Positions 35,597 through 44,723 of a stretch of DNA of 64,000 bases are shown piece after piece. Made by a program: the position numbers and the translations under genes. The stretch is from Bartonella machadoae (GTDB lineage: Bacteria; Pseudomonadota; Alphaproteobacteria; Rhizobiales; Rhizobiaceae). Under the pieces are notes generated by a model, which made no database searches, was not told where the DNA came from, and was given only the letters and a program-made list of their open reading frames with translations. How positions within the stretch are numbered: the stretch's first letter is position 1; each line of letters begins with the position of its first letter. The stretch spans positions 971,095-1,035,094 of the forward strand of contig NZ_CP087114.1 in NCBI RefSeq assembly GCF_022559585.1, written 5' to 3'.

Positions 35597-36613
35597 ATGA
35601 ATACAAGATTTATAACAACTTCCGTTTTTTCTTTGTTTTCAGTTTCTATAGCACAGGCAGCAGATGTGGTGGTTCCTGAAGAGCCAACGCATGTTGCTGC
35701 AGCAGTTATTTCTCCTCCCCAGTTTTCTTGGGCAGGTTTTTATTTGGGAGGTCAAGTTGGTGGTTTTTCAAGTAAAATTTCTGCTAGAATACCTGATGTT
35801 GATATTCCTCTCTATCCTGATGAGGAGAGTAGGAAGAAACCATGGGTACCAATGGACAAACAATATGTGCCTAAACTTTCAGGTTTTTTAGGTGGTATTT
35901 ATGCTGGGGCTAATTTTGATCTCGGTAATAATTTTATTTTTGGAATTGATACGGATATAATTTTTACGGATAAAAAGGATACAAAAACTGGTTCTTATCC
36001 TGAAGAGTCTGGAAATGGGAAACCTGGAAATGGGAAACCTGGAAATGGGAAACCTGGAAATGGGAAACCAAATGGGAAACTTGGAAATGGGACATCTGGA
36101 ACAGTAACAGAGGAAACTGGAAAAGCTGTAGCTATAGAGGTGAGAGGTAGAGCTGGAGAGAATGGAGATGAGCTTGTAAATGGTGCGGGAAAGAACCATT
36201 ATAATATGGTGTCAGTTACAGCAAGGTCAGAAGATAAAGGAGATGCGGAGAAAAGTAGTGCGACTTTCACTCATACTTTGAAACAAAAATGGGTAGGTGC
36301 TACACGAGCGCGTATTGGTTTTTCTACGGGTCGTATTATGCCTTATATCGCTGGTGGTATCGCTTATGGTGAGTTTCAAGATGTTATGTCGACTGCAATT
36401 ACGGGAGCAGAGCCCTTTAATAAAACATCAGATATTACAAAAACCATGGTTGGTTATACCGTAGGTGGTGGTATTGATTTTGCCATGACAGATAATCTCA
36501 TTATGCGTGCGGAATATCGTTACTCAGATTTTGGTAAAAAGAAATTCGATGATGAAATTGAAATAAAATATAAAACGAATGACTTTCGTGCCGGAATAGC
36601 TTACAAATTCTAA
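35597..36613 (+). CDS. Hemin-binding protein / Omp25-family outer membrane beta-barrel
   Basis: 338 residues. It has a signal peptide (MNTRFITTSVFSLFSVSIAQA, cut before ADVV), then FSWAGFYLGGQVGG, FLGGIYAGANFDLGNNFIFG and a C-terminal YRYSDFG...FRAGIAYKF ending in Phe, all typical of the Omp25/Omp31 and Bartonella Hbp eight-strand barrels. Residues ~138-166 form a loop made of NGKPG repeats encoded by tandem 15-bp units, unusual for the family. The loop should face the outside. I chose ATG 35597 over ATG 35582 because it gives a standard signal peptide. Hemin binding is inferred from the family. Confidence 0.88.
   Translation: MNTRFITTSVFSLFSVSIAQAADVVVPEEPTHVAAAVISPPQFSWAGFYLGGQVGGFSSKISARIPDVDIPLYPDEESRKKPWVPMDKQYVPKLSGFLGGIYAGANFDLGNNFIFGIDTDIIFTDKKDTKTGSYPEESGNGKPGNGKPGNGKPGNGKPNGKLGNGTSGTVTEETGKAVAIEVRGRAGENGDELVNGAGKNHYNMVSVTARSEDKGDAEKSSATFTHTLKQKWVGATRARIGFSTGRIMPYIAGGIAYGEFQDVMSTAITGAEPFNKTSDITKTMVGYTVGGGIDFAMTDNLIMRAEYRYSDFGKKKFDDEIEIKYKTNDFRAGIAYKF
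36011..36097 (+). repeat. In-frame 15-bp tandem repeats in the Hbp-like gene
   Basis: GGAAATGGGAAACCT at 36011, 36026 and 36041, a near copy at 36056, then a 12-base degenerate unit and a 15-base degenerate unit at 36083. They encode repeats of GNGKP. All units are multiples of three, so gain or loss would change loop length without breaking the frame. Confidence 0.9.
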
Positions 36614-36637
36614 TTTTTTCGGGATTAAATTGGTTTT

Positions 36638-36672
36638 AAAGGTCCTATCTTTGGATAGGGCCTTTGTTCTTT
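36638..36672 (+). terminator. Rho-independent terminator of the Hbp-like gene
   Basis: AAAGGTCCTATC and GATAGGGCCTTT form a 12-base stem with a four-base TTTG loop and one G-U pair, followed by TGTTCTTTTCT. It lies 25 bases past the stop codon. Confidence 0.85.
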
Positions 36673-36946
36673 TCTATACTGTCAATATTATTCTTTGTAT
36701 TGGAAATGAGGGGGTGGTTTTTAATTCTTGTGATAAGGTGAAAAATGGCTGTAAGTTTTTCATTTTTAAAAATGAAATTTTTGTAGATCATTGGCAGCAC
36801 TAAAACGCATGATCAAAAAAGTTATGATTCGCATTTCAGCATTATTGTGGTGCCGTCTAATAGCGTTATAATGGAGTTATGAAAGGCGGTTTAATTTTTG
36901 TTGATTTTAACAACATATTGAAAAATAAGGTAAATTTAAGATGTTG

Positions 36947-37032
36947 TGGTGCGGACGGCGGGACTTGAACCCGCAAGGTCTTAGACCGGCAGATTTTAAG
37001 TCTGCTATGTTTACCGATTTCATCACGTCCGC
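36947..37032 (-). tRNA. tRNA-Leu (TAA)
   Basis: The reverse strand folds as an 86-base class II tRNA: acceptor GCGGACG/CGTCCGC, anticodon stem GCAGA/TCTGC with loop CTTAAAA (anticodon TAA), a variable arm CGGTCTAAGACCTTG and T-arm GCGGGTTCAAGTCCCGC. CCA is encoded. Confidence 0.95.
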
Positions 37033-37123
37033 GGTAAGAGCATTCTCATAAGCTATATCTTTTGTTGAATCAAGAAATAATGATTAAGAGCAGAACTTTT
37101 CGTATTTTGTTTAATTTTTGACT

Positions 37124-37136
37124 GACAATGGTTGTC
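37124..37136. promoter_or_regulatory. Short dyad upstream of ilvA, similar to the prophage dyads
   Basis: GACAATGGTTGTC: five-base arms around TGG. The wider context TTGACTGACA...CTTTATAG resembles the prophage elements at 3111 and 15155. It lies 43 bases before the ilvA start, between tRNA-Leu and ilvA. It may be coincidence or a shared promoter type. Confidence 0.3.
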
Positions 37137-37179
37137 TTTATAGTTAGAAGAAGCCTGTATAAGATTAACGAAGCGTGAA

Positions 37180-38457
37180 ATGGCTGGTGTTATGAGTCAA
37201 TTTATTCAAGACGTAAATAAAGCTATGGTGGCTTTGCATAATGTATTTGCGGAAACACCACTTCAGAGAAATGATTTCCTTAGTCAAAAATATGATGCGG
37301 AAATTTATTTGAAACGTGAAGATTTAACACCTGTGCGATCATATAAGATTCGTGGTGCTTTTAATTTCGTTTCAGAAATGCTTGGTGAGATCTCTCAGGA
37401 TGCTGCATTCGTTTGTGCATCAGCGGGGAATCACGCGCAGGGCGTTTCTTTTGTTTGTCGCTATTTTAAACGTAAAGGCGTGATTTTTATGCCTGTGACA
37501 ACGCCACAACAGAAAATTGATAAGACACGCATTTTTGGTAAAGAGTTTGTTGATATCCGTTTGGTTGGTGAGACATTTGATCAATGTTATGCGGCCGCGC
37601 AATCTTTTGCTATGGAAAGTGGAGGGGTGATGGCACCACCTTTTGACGATATTCGCATCATTACCGGACAAGCAACAGTTCTCTGTGAGGCCATTTTGCA
37701 ATGGAAAAAACTCAATGGGGAAAGCGAGCCAGATTTAATTATTGTACCTGTAGGTGGTGGTGGTTTGGCGAGTGGTGTGAGTAAATTTTTACATGAATAT
37801 GGTTGGAAAACGGAGCTTCGTTTTGCTGAGCCGCAAAGAGCGGCAAGTTTGCTTGCTTGTTTGAAGAGTGGAAAACATGTCAAACTTGAAAATATCGATA
37901 CATTTGTAGATGGTGCTGCTGTGGCTGAAATTGGTGCGTTGAACTACACAATACTAAAGAAATTTTCAGCTGATTCTGTTATTACAGTCCCTGAAAATCG
38001 TGTTTGTTCGACAATGGTTGAAATGCTTAATGTTGAAGGGGTTGTTTTGGAACCAGCCGGTGCTTTATCAATCGATGCTCTTAATAGTCTTTCTCCTCAA
38101 GAGTTGAAAGGAAAAAAAGTCCTTCTTGTTATTTCAGGTGGTAATTTTGATTTTGAGCGTTTGCCCGATATTAAAGAGCGCTCTTTACGTTATCAAGGTT
38201 TGAGGAAGTATTTTATTTTTAGTTTTCCGCAACATCCTGGTGCTTTACGTAATTTTCTTACTCAACTTTCTCCAGATGATGATATCGTGCGTTTTGAATA
38301 TCTCAAAAAATCATCGAGAAGCTTTGGTTCTGTGTTGATCGCAATTGAGACAAAGAAATACGATAATTTTTGTCTTTTAGAGAAAAAGTTTCAAGCTTTA
38401 GGTTGGCGTTATCGCGATATTACCGATGATCAAACATTATTCGATTTTGTTATTTAA
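37180..38457 (+). CDS. ilvA: Threonine ammonia-lyase (threonine dehydratase)
   Basis: 425 residues. It is a fold-type II PLP enzyme that turns threonine into 2-oxobutanoate, the first step toward isoleucine. The PLP lysine is Lys56 in RSYKIRG. The ASAGNHAQG loop and phosphate-binding VGGGGLASG are intact. Residues ~335-425 form a C-terminal ACT-like regulatory domain (FSFPQHPGALRNFL). The length suits the shorter IlvA form with one regulatory domain. No other isoleucine genes are near, so an alternative catabolic or serine-deaminating role is possible. Confidence 0.92.
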   Translation: MAGVMSQFIQDVNKAMVALHNVFAETPLQRNDFLSQKYDAEIYLKREDLTPVRSYKIRGAFNFVSEMLGEISQDAAFVCASAGNHAQGVSFVCRYFKRKGVIFMPVTTPQQKIDKTRIFGKEFVDIRLVGETFDQCYAAAQSFAMESGGVMAPPFDDIRIITGQATVLCEAILQWKKLNGESEPDLIIVPVGGGGLASGVSKFLHEYGWKTELRFAEPQRAASLLACLKSGKHVKLENIDTFVDGAAVAEIGALNYTILKKFSADSVITVPENRVCSTMVEMLNVEGVVLEPAGALSIDALNSLSPQELKGKKVLLVISGGNFDFERLPDIKERSLRYQGLRKYFIFSFPQHPGALRNFLTQLSPDDDIVRFEYLKKSSRSFGSVLIAIETKKYDNFCLLEKKFQALGWRYRDITDDQTLFDFVI

Positions 38458-38494
38458 CAAGTTAAAACTTTTGCAAAAATGAGAGATATTAAGG

Positions 38495-39025
38495 ATGAAA
38501 GCTGTTTTTTATTTTTTACTGGGGCTATTTTTATTTTTGAGTGTTGGTAAACAAAGTATAGCATCGGAGCTACAGACAATACAAAAAAATGAACTTTCAA
38601 GATTAATTGTTGATGTCAATAATGCTGTAAAAAATGGAAATTTTGCGCTTATTGCTTCTTATATGCCTGAGCGGCTTTATAAAGAAATAGCGCGCCGGTT
38701 GAATACGACAGAGGACGATTTACGTCACAGTTTTCTTAAACAGTTGCATGTTCAATTTGAAAATTTGCCTGCTAGTGCGTACCATTTAGATGAAAAAAAT
38801 ATAGAATATTTGCAGACTGATAAAGGGACTTTGTATGCTTTGATTCAGACTACGCTTGAGACGAATGATCGCATTATTCAATATAAAACTTTGGCAATTT
38901 TTGATAAAACGCAATGGTTTTTAATTTACGGTGGTCAAAAAACGATACAAAATCCGGTTTTTCAAGAGATTTATCCTGATTTTGATAGATTACATTTACC
39001 GAAGGAAATCATAATAAAGAAATAA
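38495..39025 (+). CDS. Exported protein, unknown function
   Basis: 176 residues. An N-terminal signal peptide (KAVFYFLLGLFLFLSVGKQSIA, cut before SEL) is followed by a mixed alpha/beta domain of about 150 residues (VNNAVKNGNFALIASYMPERL, then KTLAIFDKTQWFLIYGG). The pattern of an early helix pair with later strands ending in W-F-L-I resembles an NTF2-like fold, but this is only a guess. It lies 37 bases after ilvA and may share its transcript. Confidence 0.7.
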   Translation: MKAVFYFLLGLFLFLSVGKQSIASELQTIQKNELSRLIVDVNNAVKNGNFALIASYMPERLYKEIARRLNTTEDDLRHSFLKQLHVQFENLPASAYHLDEKNIEYLQTDKGTLYALIQTTLETNDRIIQYKTLAIFDKTQWFLIYGGQKTIQNPVFQEIYPDFDRLHLPKEIIIKK

Positions 39026-39324
39026 AAGATAAGAAGATTATTTTTCTTGTTTATGATAAATCACTTTCGCAAAGCTCTTGCTTTTTTGTAATAATCTAAT
39101 AATAATACAGTTGAAGGTGTTTAGGCTGTTTAATGGGCCTTTATTAAAGTAAGATTTATGCCACCTTTGCCTTGATTTCAGGGGCCTCATGGGTTGCGCA
39201 AATCGCTCTTTCAAGCGTTGCTTTACAAATTTGAAATACCAAGATTTCTTTTGCGCGGACTCTTGAGTAATGAGATTCAGCTCCTTACTTGTTGATAGTG
39301 GTGGAGTTGAGGAGAGATTTTACT
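39026..39324. other. Intergenic region upstream of the DEAD-box helicase
   Basis: About 300 bases. A GAGGAGAG box at 39309 serves the helicase. I see no RNA gene, terminator or clear promoter in the rest. Confidence 0.3.
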
Positions 39325-40695
39325 TTGAATATAAATAATGTTTTCCTAAAATTAGGTTTGCCTCCTCTTTTGATTAAAAACTTGCTTGTTGCTGGTATGA
39401 GTAAACCTACTTCTATTCAAGAACAGGCAATTCCAGTGATGCTGAAAGGGCATGATATATTAGGGATTGCACAGACGGGCTCTGGAAAAACCTTGGCTTT
39501 TGGTTTGCCTATTTTAAATCAGATTTTGGCTCTGGGAGATAAGCGTTCCCCTAAAACTGCACGCGCTTTAATCTTGGTTCCTACACGTGAGCTTGCTGTT
39601 CAGGTTGATGAAACAATTCGTGCTGTTGCGAAAGGAACGCATCTTTCAACATGTCTTGTTTTTGGTGGAGTATCACGCTTAAAACAAATTAAACGCATGA
39701 ATGCGGGCGTCGATGTTTTGATAGCAACACCAGGGCGTCTAAGAGATCTTATTCGTGAAAAATGTGTTGATCTGTTTCAAACGCATTTTTTGGTTCTGGA
39801 TGAAGCAGATCGTATGTTAGATATGGGCTTTATTAATGACGTACGGCAAATTGCAAAACTTTTGCATCAGGAGCATCAGACCGCACTCTTTTCTGCGACA
39901 ATGCCGAAAGAAATTACCGCACTTGCAAAGTGTTTACTCAATGAACCCGTGAAAATAGAAATTTCTCCTCAAGGGACTCCAGCTGCACAGATCAGCCAAA
40001 AGCTCTATTGTGTTCCTACACGTGAAAAAAAGAATGTTTTAGGTAAACTTTTGACAAATCCGGCTTTTACTTCTGTTATTGTTTTTACTAGAACGAAGCA
40101 TGGTGCTGATGCTGTCACACGCAGTCTCACAAAGACAGGGTATTGTGTTGCGACAATTCATGGAAATAAATCACAAAATGCCCGTCAATCTGCCTTAAAA
40201 GCCTTTCGTGACAGAGCAGTACAGATCCTTGTTGCAACAGATATTGCAGCCCGCGGAATTGATATACTGGGAATAAGCCATGTTATTAATTATGATTTAC
40301 CAGATGAAGCTGAAAGTTATGTGCATCGTATCGGTCGCACAGGACGCAATGGTGCTTCTGGTGAAGCACTTACCCTTTTTGATGAAGGCGTAGAAGGAGC
40401 ACGGTTGCGTGCTGTAGAGCGTTTGATTCGTATACGCTTAACACGTGAAGATATTCCGGAACAGTTTGCTGCTTTTCCAGAAAAGCCGATTGTGTCAGAA
40501 GAGAGAGAAAAAGAAAAGAAATCTCGTTGCAAAAAATCTAAATGTCAGAAGCGTTTTTTAGATTGTAAAGACAAATCTGAGCAATTACAGGGTAAAAAAT
40601 TGTCTTCTTCAAGTGAAAAACACAAAAAAGCAAAAGCAGCTACAAAACGAGGGAAGCCTTTTCGTTTTCGCAAGTCAATCAAGAATGCTGCTTGA
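39325..40695 (+). CDS. DEAD-box ATP-dependent RNA helicase (RhlE type)
   Basis: 456 residues. All core motifs are present: Q-motif (PTSIQEQAIP), AQTGSGKT, PTRELAVQ, TPGRL, DEAD in VLDEADRMLDMGF, SAT, and HRIGRTGRNG. The C-terminal ~70 residues are basic and Lys/Arg/Ser-rich, a usual RNA-binding tail. The likely start is TTG 39325 (LNINNVFLKLG), as GAGGAGAG lies about 10 bases ahead; no ATG fits. It probably remodels RNA in ribosome assembly or decay. Confidence 0.9.
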   Translation: MNINNVFLKLGLPPLLIKNLLVAGMSKPTSIQEQAIPVMLKGHDILGIAQTGSGKTLAFGLPILNQILALGDKRSPKTARALILVPTRELAVQVDETIRAVAKGTHLSTCLVFGGVSRLKQIKRMNAGVDVLIATPGRLRDLIREKCVDLFQTHFLVLDEADRMLDMGFINDVRQIAKLLHQEHQTALFSATMPKEITALAKCLLNEPVKIEISPQGTPAAQISQKLYCVPTREKKNVLGKLLTNPAFTSVIVFTRTKHGADAVTRSLTKTGYCVATIHGNKSQNARQSALKAFRDRAVQILVATDIAARGIDILGISHVINYDLPDEAESYVHRIGRTGRNGASGEALTLFDEGVEGARLRAVERLIRIRLTREDIPEQFAAFPEKPIVSEEREKEKKSRCKKSKCQKRFLDCKDKSEQLQGKKLSSSSEKHKKAKAATKRGKPFRFRKSIKNAA

Positions 40696-40709
40696 GAAAA
40701 ATTTTTACA

Positions 40710-40736
40710 AGAGATTGTGGAGTATCTCTCTTTTTT
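40710..40736 (+). terminator. Terminator after the helicase gene
   Basis: AGAGAT and ATCTCT form a six-base stem with an eight-base loop, followed by CTTTTTT. It lies 15 bases after the stop codon. The stem is short, but the T run is good. Confidence 0.55.
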
Positions 40737-41079
40737 CAATTTCGTTAAGATTGTAAGAGAGCAAGAGAGATACAAAGCGATGTTTTTGCTCAAATTAAGG
40801 GAATCTTTCAAAGATTACAATTTCTCAGGAATAGGCTTTCAATTCTTTAGAAGTCAAAATATTCTCGATATTCAGAATAATTAAAGATATCTTGAAAAGA
40901 AAGTATTCTTGTATTTTCTTAAGTTATAGTTATTTTTTAATGTATTTGTAGAAAATATCAATGGACTTTGCGTTATGTTCAACATCCATCGTAATTCAAA
41001 GAACAGAATGAAATAGAGTGTAGTTTATATCTTAAAAATAGTCTTTTAAAAGATGATTTAGAAGCATTTTATAAAGCAA

Positions 41080-41165
41080 TGCTAGAAAATCCTATATCCT
41101 TGCTTTTAGCTTTTATTTGCGAGTCTCTCGCATTAGAGAATATATCGGAAAATCAATAAGTTATT
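41080..41165. repeat. tRNA 3'-flanking repeat, copy B
   Basis: AT-rich stretch past the 3' end of tRNA-Asn with AAATCCTAT, TGCTTTTAGC, ATTTGC and ATCAATAAGTT in the same order as the copy past tRNA-Lys at 23495. About two thirds of the positions agree by eye, with one 7-base insertion here. Confidence 0.55.
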
Positions 41166-41182
41166 TTATATAAAAGACAATA

Positions 41183-41257
41183 TGGCTCCCCGGGCCGGAT
41201 TCGAACCAGCGACCAACCGGTTAACAGCCGGTTGCTCTACCGCTGAGCTACCGGGGA
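41183..41257 (-). tRNA. tRNA-Asn (GTT)
   Basis: The reverse strand folds as a 75-base tRNA: acceptor TCCCCGG/CCGGGGA, D-arm GCTCAGCGGTAGAGC, anticodon stem-loop ACCGGCTGTTAACCGGT (anticodon GTT), T-loop GGTTCGAATCC, CCA encoded. Confidence 0.95.
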
Positions 41258-41392
41258 ACAGTGCTCGATTGTTTAGCTGTAAAGGCTATAGCAAAGCAAT
41301 ACTGATTTGCAAAGGATAAAATTATTTTTTTAAAAAAAAATGTTATAAGTTGCAGAAAAAGAGGAAAAAACAACAGAGAAAATTTCTACACC

Positions 41393-41421
41393 TTGACGGA
41401 TGCATTGCCTTCCCTTATTGA
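41393..41421 (+). promoter_or_regulatory. Candidate promoter of tRNA-Cys
   Basis: TTGACG at 41393-41398 and TATTGA at 41416-41421, 17 bases apart, end 22 bases before the tRNA. The -10 is not perfect. Confidence 0.4.
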
Positions 41422-41443
41422 CATTGAATGTATTTGTTGGTGA

Positions 41444-41517
41444 GGCCTCGTGGCGGAATGGTTACGCAGAGGACTGCAAATCCTTGTATCCCGGTTCGAT
41501 TCCGGGCGAGGCCTCCA
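41444..41517 (+). tRNA. tRNA-Cys (GCA)
   Basis: 74-base tRNA: acceptor GGCCTCG/CGAGGCC, anticodon stem AGGA/TCCT with loop CTGCAAA (anticodon GCA), T-arm CCCGGTTCGATTCCGGG, CCA encoded. It is divergent from tRNA-Asn. Confidence 0.95.
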
Positions 41518-41733
41518 GATGATGTAAAATGAGATGGTCTTTAGGGATAATATAGGCAGGTGAGCTGCTTTCCTTCATGGCAAAATGCTTTTACATACAA
41601 TATGCTAATAGGCGGTTAGAATCGAATTGTTGATTGTAGTGTGTTTTTTTAACACCCATAGGAGAGGATTTTATAGGTTCTCATGATTACCGTTTTGTTG
41701 TATTCTTGTCGTGTGTAGGAGAAAAGGGGTGTT

Positions 41734-42408
41734 ATGGTTGCAGATTTTGCAGAACTTCGTCGCAAAATGGTTGACAATCAAATTCGTACAGTCGATGTGA
41801 CGGATTTATCAGTTCTTGAAGCGTTTTTAATGGTACCACGTGAAGATTTTGTACCAGAAGAGATGAAAGCTTTAAGTTATCTTGATAACGATATTATTAT
41901 ATATCCAGCGCAAAATGAGTTGCCTCCACGCTATTCTATGAAACCTGCCTCATTAGCAAAATTGCTCCAACTTGCAGCTGTGAAATCATCGGATATTGTG
42001 TTAGATATTGGTGCAAATAGTGGTTATTGTGCGGCATTGCTGTCAAAACTTGCAGGGTCTGTTGTTGCGTTAGAAAGTAATAAAATTCTTTCAGAACGTG
42101 CTTTTGAGACTTTAAAACGAAATCAGTATGATAATGTGGTCGTGGTTTCGGGACCTTTAGAGCAGGGATATGCTGTTGGGGGGCCTTATGACCTGATCTT
42201 TATCGAAGGTGCTGTTGATTTCGTTCCAGAGGATATTTTTGATCAAATGAAAGACGGTGGACGTCTTGTTGTCGTTGAAGGACACGGTAATTCTGGTGTT
42301 GCGCGAATCTATATAAAAGAAGATGGCGTTATTGCGGGGCGCCGTGCTTTTAATCTTGCTGTAAAAAGTCTTTCTAGTTTTTTAAAAGCGCCTGATTTTA
42401 TCTTCTAG
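41734..42408 (+). CDS. Pcm-like protein-L-isoaspartate methyltransferase family protein
   Basis: 224 residues. The SAM-binding motif VLDIGANSGYCAALLSKL and later IEGAVDFVPEDIFDQMKDGG with RLVVVEGHG fit the Pcm fold. The usual substrate-side motif (GQTISxPxxVA) is replaced by PPRYSMKPASLAKLL, as in many alphaproteobacterial members, so true isoaspartate repair is uncertain. It has AGGAGAAAAGGGG ahead of ATG 41734 and precedes a TolC-type gene, an arrangement common in Rhizobiales. Confidence 0.8.
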   Translation: MVADFAELRRKMVDNQIRTVDVTDLSVLEAFLMVPREDFVPEEMKALSYLDNDIIIYPAQNELPPRYSMKPASLAKLLQLAAVKSSDIVLDIGANSGYCAALLSKLAGSVVALESNKILSERAFETLKRNQYDNVVVVSGPLEQGYAVGGPYDLIFIEGAVDFVPEDIFDQMKDGGRLVVVEGHGNSGVARIYIKEDGVIAGRRAFNLAVKSLSSFLKAPDFIF

Positions 42409-42475
42409 TGTTTATTTTGTTTGTAAAGATAATTTTATGATTAATTTGGGGTTTGTTGTGTATAGTGTATTCAAA

Positions 42476-43759
42476 ATGAACAAAAAAATTCAGGCACTTT
42501 TGTTGTTAGGTTTTAGTAGTTTTATATCAGAATCTGTTTGTGCTGAAACATTGATGGATGCTTTTGTTAAAGCTTATACGCATAATGCTAAGTTGAATAG
42601 TGAACGTGCAGCTGTGCGTATATCGAGTGATGATGTGGTTATTGCACGGTCTGGTCTATTGCCACAAATTGAAGGGGTTGGAAGTTATGGGCGAAGTAAA
42701 TCTATGGCAGGTCCTTATACCACTTCTGGATCTATTGGGATAAGATTCAATCAAAGATTATTCGACGGTTTTATCACGCAAAATACGCTTTCTTCAGCTC
42801 AGGTTAAATTGCGGGCACAGCATGAATATCTTCGTAATGTTGAACAAAATACGTTTCTCGATACTGTAACTGCGTATGCTAATGTATATCAAGCGCGTCG
42901 TATCGCTGACCTTCGTAGAGAAAATTTGGCAGCCCTTGAAGAACAAGTTCGTTCGAATAAGGCAAAATTTGATGTGGGAGAGGGAGGGCGTGTTGATCTT
43001 TTTCAAGCGCAAGCAGCACGTTCTGTAGCGGTTTCAGAATTGAGTCTTGCGCGTGCTGATGTAAAATCAGCAGAAGCAGTTTATCGGCAAGTTGTTGGTT
43101 CAGATCCTGAAAAATTAACGCGTCCACCAGTAGCAAAAGATCTACCGGTTAATCTGGATGTCGCTTATCAACTTAGCGTTGCCCTACATCCAGCAATTTT
43201 GTACGCAAAGTATTTAGTTGATGCTGGGCTTTACAATGTAAAAGCTAAAGAGGGAGCATTGCTTCCTAAAGTGGATTTTTCTGCAACAGCATCTTATAAT
43301 CGAATTTACAGTGGTGCTGGACAGGATGGTGTTTCTAAATCAATAGGGGTATCCGTGAGTGTGCCAATTTTTGAAGGTGGGCGTACGTCTGCTCAGATTC
43401 GCCAATCTAAGGAAATGCTTGGGCAGGCTCATCTTCAGCTTGATTTGGCTTATAGTAATACAAGGCAGGGACTTACTTCTGCGTGGTTTCAGTTAGAGGG
43501 AGCACGCGCATCTTTAGTTGCTTATCGTGACAGTGTTCGCGCTGCTGAAATTGCTCTTAAGGGGCGTGTTCAAGAAAATCGTGTAGGGCAGGCGACAACA
43601 CTGGATGTTTTGAATTCTCGTACTCAGTTGATTAATGCTCAAATTGCACTTGCAACGGCAGAACGTAATGCTGTTGTTGCTAGCTATAGTGTTCAATCTT
43701 CTATTGGTAAATTGACGGCAGATTATCTAGGCTTGAAAACAAATAAACCCCTTCGATAA
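42476..43759 (+). CDS. TolC-family outer membrane efflux protein
   Basis: 427 residues. It has a signal peptide (NKKIQALLLLGFSSFISESVCA), then the two-fold OEP repeat: helices with RAAVRISSDDVVIARSGLLP, the first barrel pair GSIGIRFNQRLFDG, long coiled helices, a second barrel pair SIGVSVSVPIFEGG, and NRVGQATTLDVLNSRTQLI. It forms the outer membrane duct of type I secretion and RND efflux systems. ATG 42476 gives a normal signal peptide; ATG 42437 would add 13 residues. No inner membrane partners are near. Confidence 0.88.
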   Translation: MNKKIQALLLLGFSSFISESVCAETLMDAFVKAYTHNAKLNSERAAVRISSDDVVIARSGLLPQIEGVGSYGRSKSMAGPYTTSGSIGIRFNQRLFDGFITQNTLSSAQVKLRAQHEYLRNVEQNTFLDTVTAYANVYQARRIADLRRENLAALEEQVRSNKAKFDVGEGGRVDLFQAQAARSVAVSELSLARADVKSAEAVYRQVVGSDPEKLTRPPVAKDLPVNLDVAYQLSVALHPAILYAKYLVDAGLYNVKAKEGALLPKVDFSATASYNRIYSGAGQDGVSKSIGVSVSVPIFEGGRTSAQIRQSKEMLGQAHLQLDLAYSNTRQGLTSAWFQLEGARASLVAYRDSVRAAEIALKGRVQENRVGQATTLDVLNSRTQLINAQIALATAERNAVVASYSVQSSIGKLTADYLGLKTNKPLR

Positions 43760-44011
43760 CACATAAACGTCACTTTTGAAACTACAAAGACTTTTCCTTC
43801 TATAAAAGATCACTATGTCAATAGGTGGACATATTGAGAAAGAGGGTGGTTAGATCTCGTCCTTTAAAAAACAGAGAAAGTTGTGTGTAGCGTCTTACTC
43901 GTGGTAGCCACATTTGAAAATATAGGAGGAGATGTGTTGATCTTATGATTCTTTTGCATACACTAAGAATATGATTCTGTTTGTCGTTGCGTCTTTGAGA
44001 GGTTTTTAAGT

Positions 44012-44578
44012 ATGGTACAGAGTTCAAGTGTGTTACGTGAACCAAGTATGGATGAGATTTTGACATCTATTCGTGAAATAATCGAAGAAAATGCCGTTCA
44101 ATCTGATCACTTTTTAAATGAAGGTGTTGCAATGAATACCTCTGCCAACCGTTTAGAAGGAGGAACGCAAGGTGTTTATGATACGACTTTATCGGTTGAT
44201 GATGCAATGAAGGCTTTGGCTGATCGTATTGGGCTTTCTTCTGAAAACAAAGATTGTTCGTTAACACAAGAGAAAGAAAAGAGAGAGGCAGAAAATAATA
44301 CGATTGGTGTGGATATGCAAAATGTGAAGTTTTCTTCTGAAGAACAGGACGCCATTCATAAAACAAAAGAATATCGTGATGAGGAAACTCTATCACAGAT
44401 GGAAAATATGGCTTCTGGTCGTGTGGAATTATCTGAATATTGTATTTCTTCTGCGGAGAAGATTGCAAAAGATGTGCTTCGTCCAGCTATAGCAGAGTGG
44501 TTACAGCGTCAATTGCCTGTTTTGCTGGAGAATATTTTACGTGAAGAGATTGTTAAAACAATTAAGAAATCTTCTTAA
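44012..44578 (+). CDS. DUF2497 / PopZ-like polar organising protein
   Basis: 188 residues. The N-terminus REPSMDEILTSIREIIEEN and C-terminus ISSAEKIAKDVLRPAIAEWLQRQLP are the two conserved parts of DUF2497, the PopZ family. Between them is a long acidic, low-complexity linker (~30-135). In Caulobacter and Agrobacterium PopZ forms a pole-localised scaffold that anchors chromosome origins and regulators. The position before valS is conserved among alphaproteobacteria. Confidence 0.8.
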   Translation: MVQSSSVLREPSMDEILTSIREIIEENAVQSDHFLNEGVAMNTSANRLEGGTQGVYDTTLSVDDAMKALADRIGLSSENKDCSLTQEKEKREAENNTIGVDMQNVKFSSEEQDAIHKTKEYRDEETLSQMENMASGRVELSEYCISSAEKIAKDVLRPAIAEWLQRQLPVLLENILREEIVKTIKKSS

Positions 44579-44723
44579 CATTTTGTTTTTTATGTTTTCT
44601 CTTTATTTTTAAGGTTTTGTTTGCAATTTTTGAGACTCAATGTCAATCAGTGATATTTGCAGGTAGTATGATCGGATGTTAGATCAGGGACTGTGTTTTT
44701 CCGCAGCATTATGAGTAGGTGAA

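Noticed and set aside
36011..36097. CRISPR-like short repeats
   Set aside because: They are 15-base in-frame coding repeats with no spacers.
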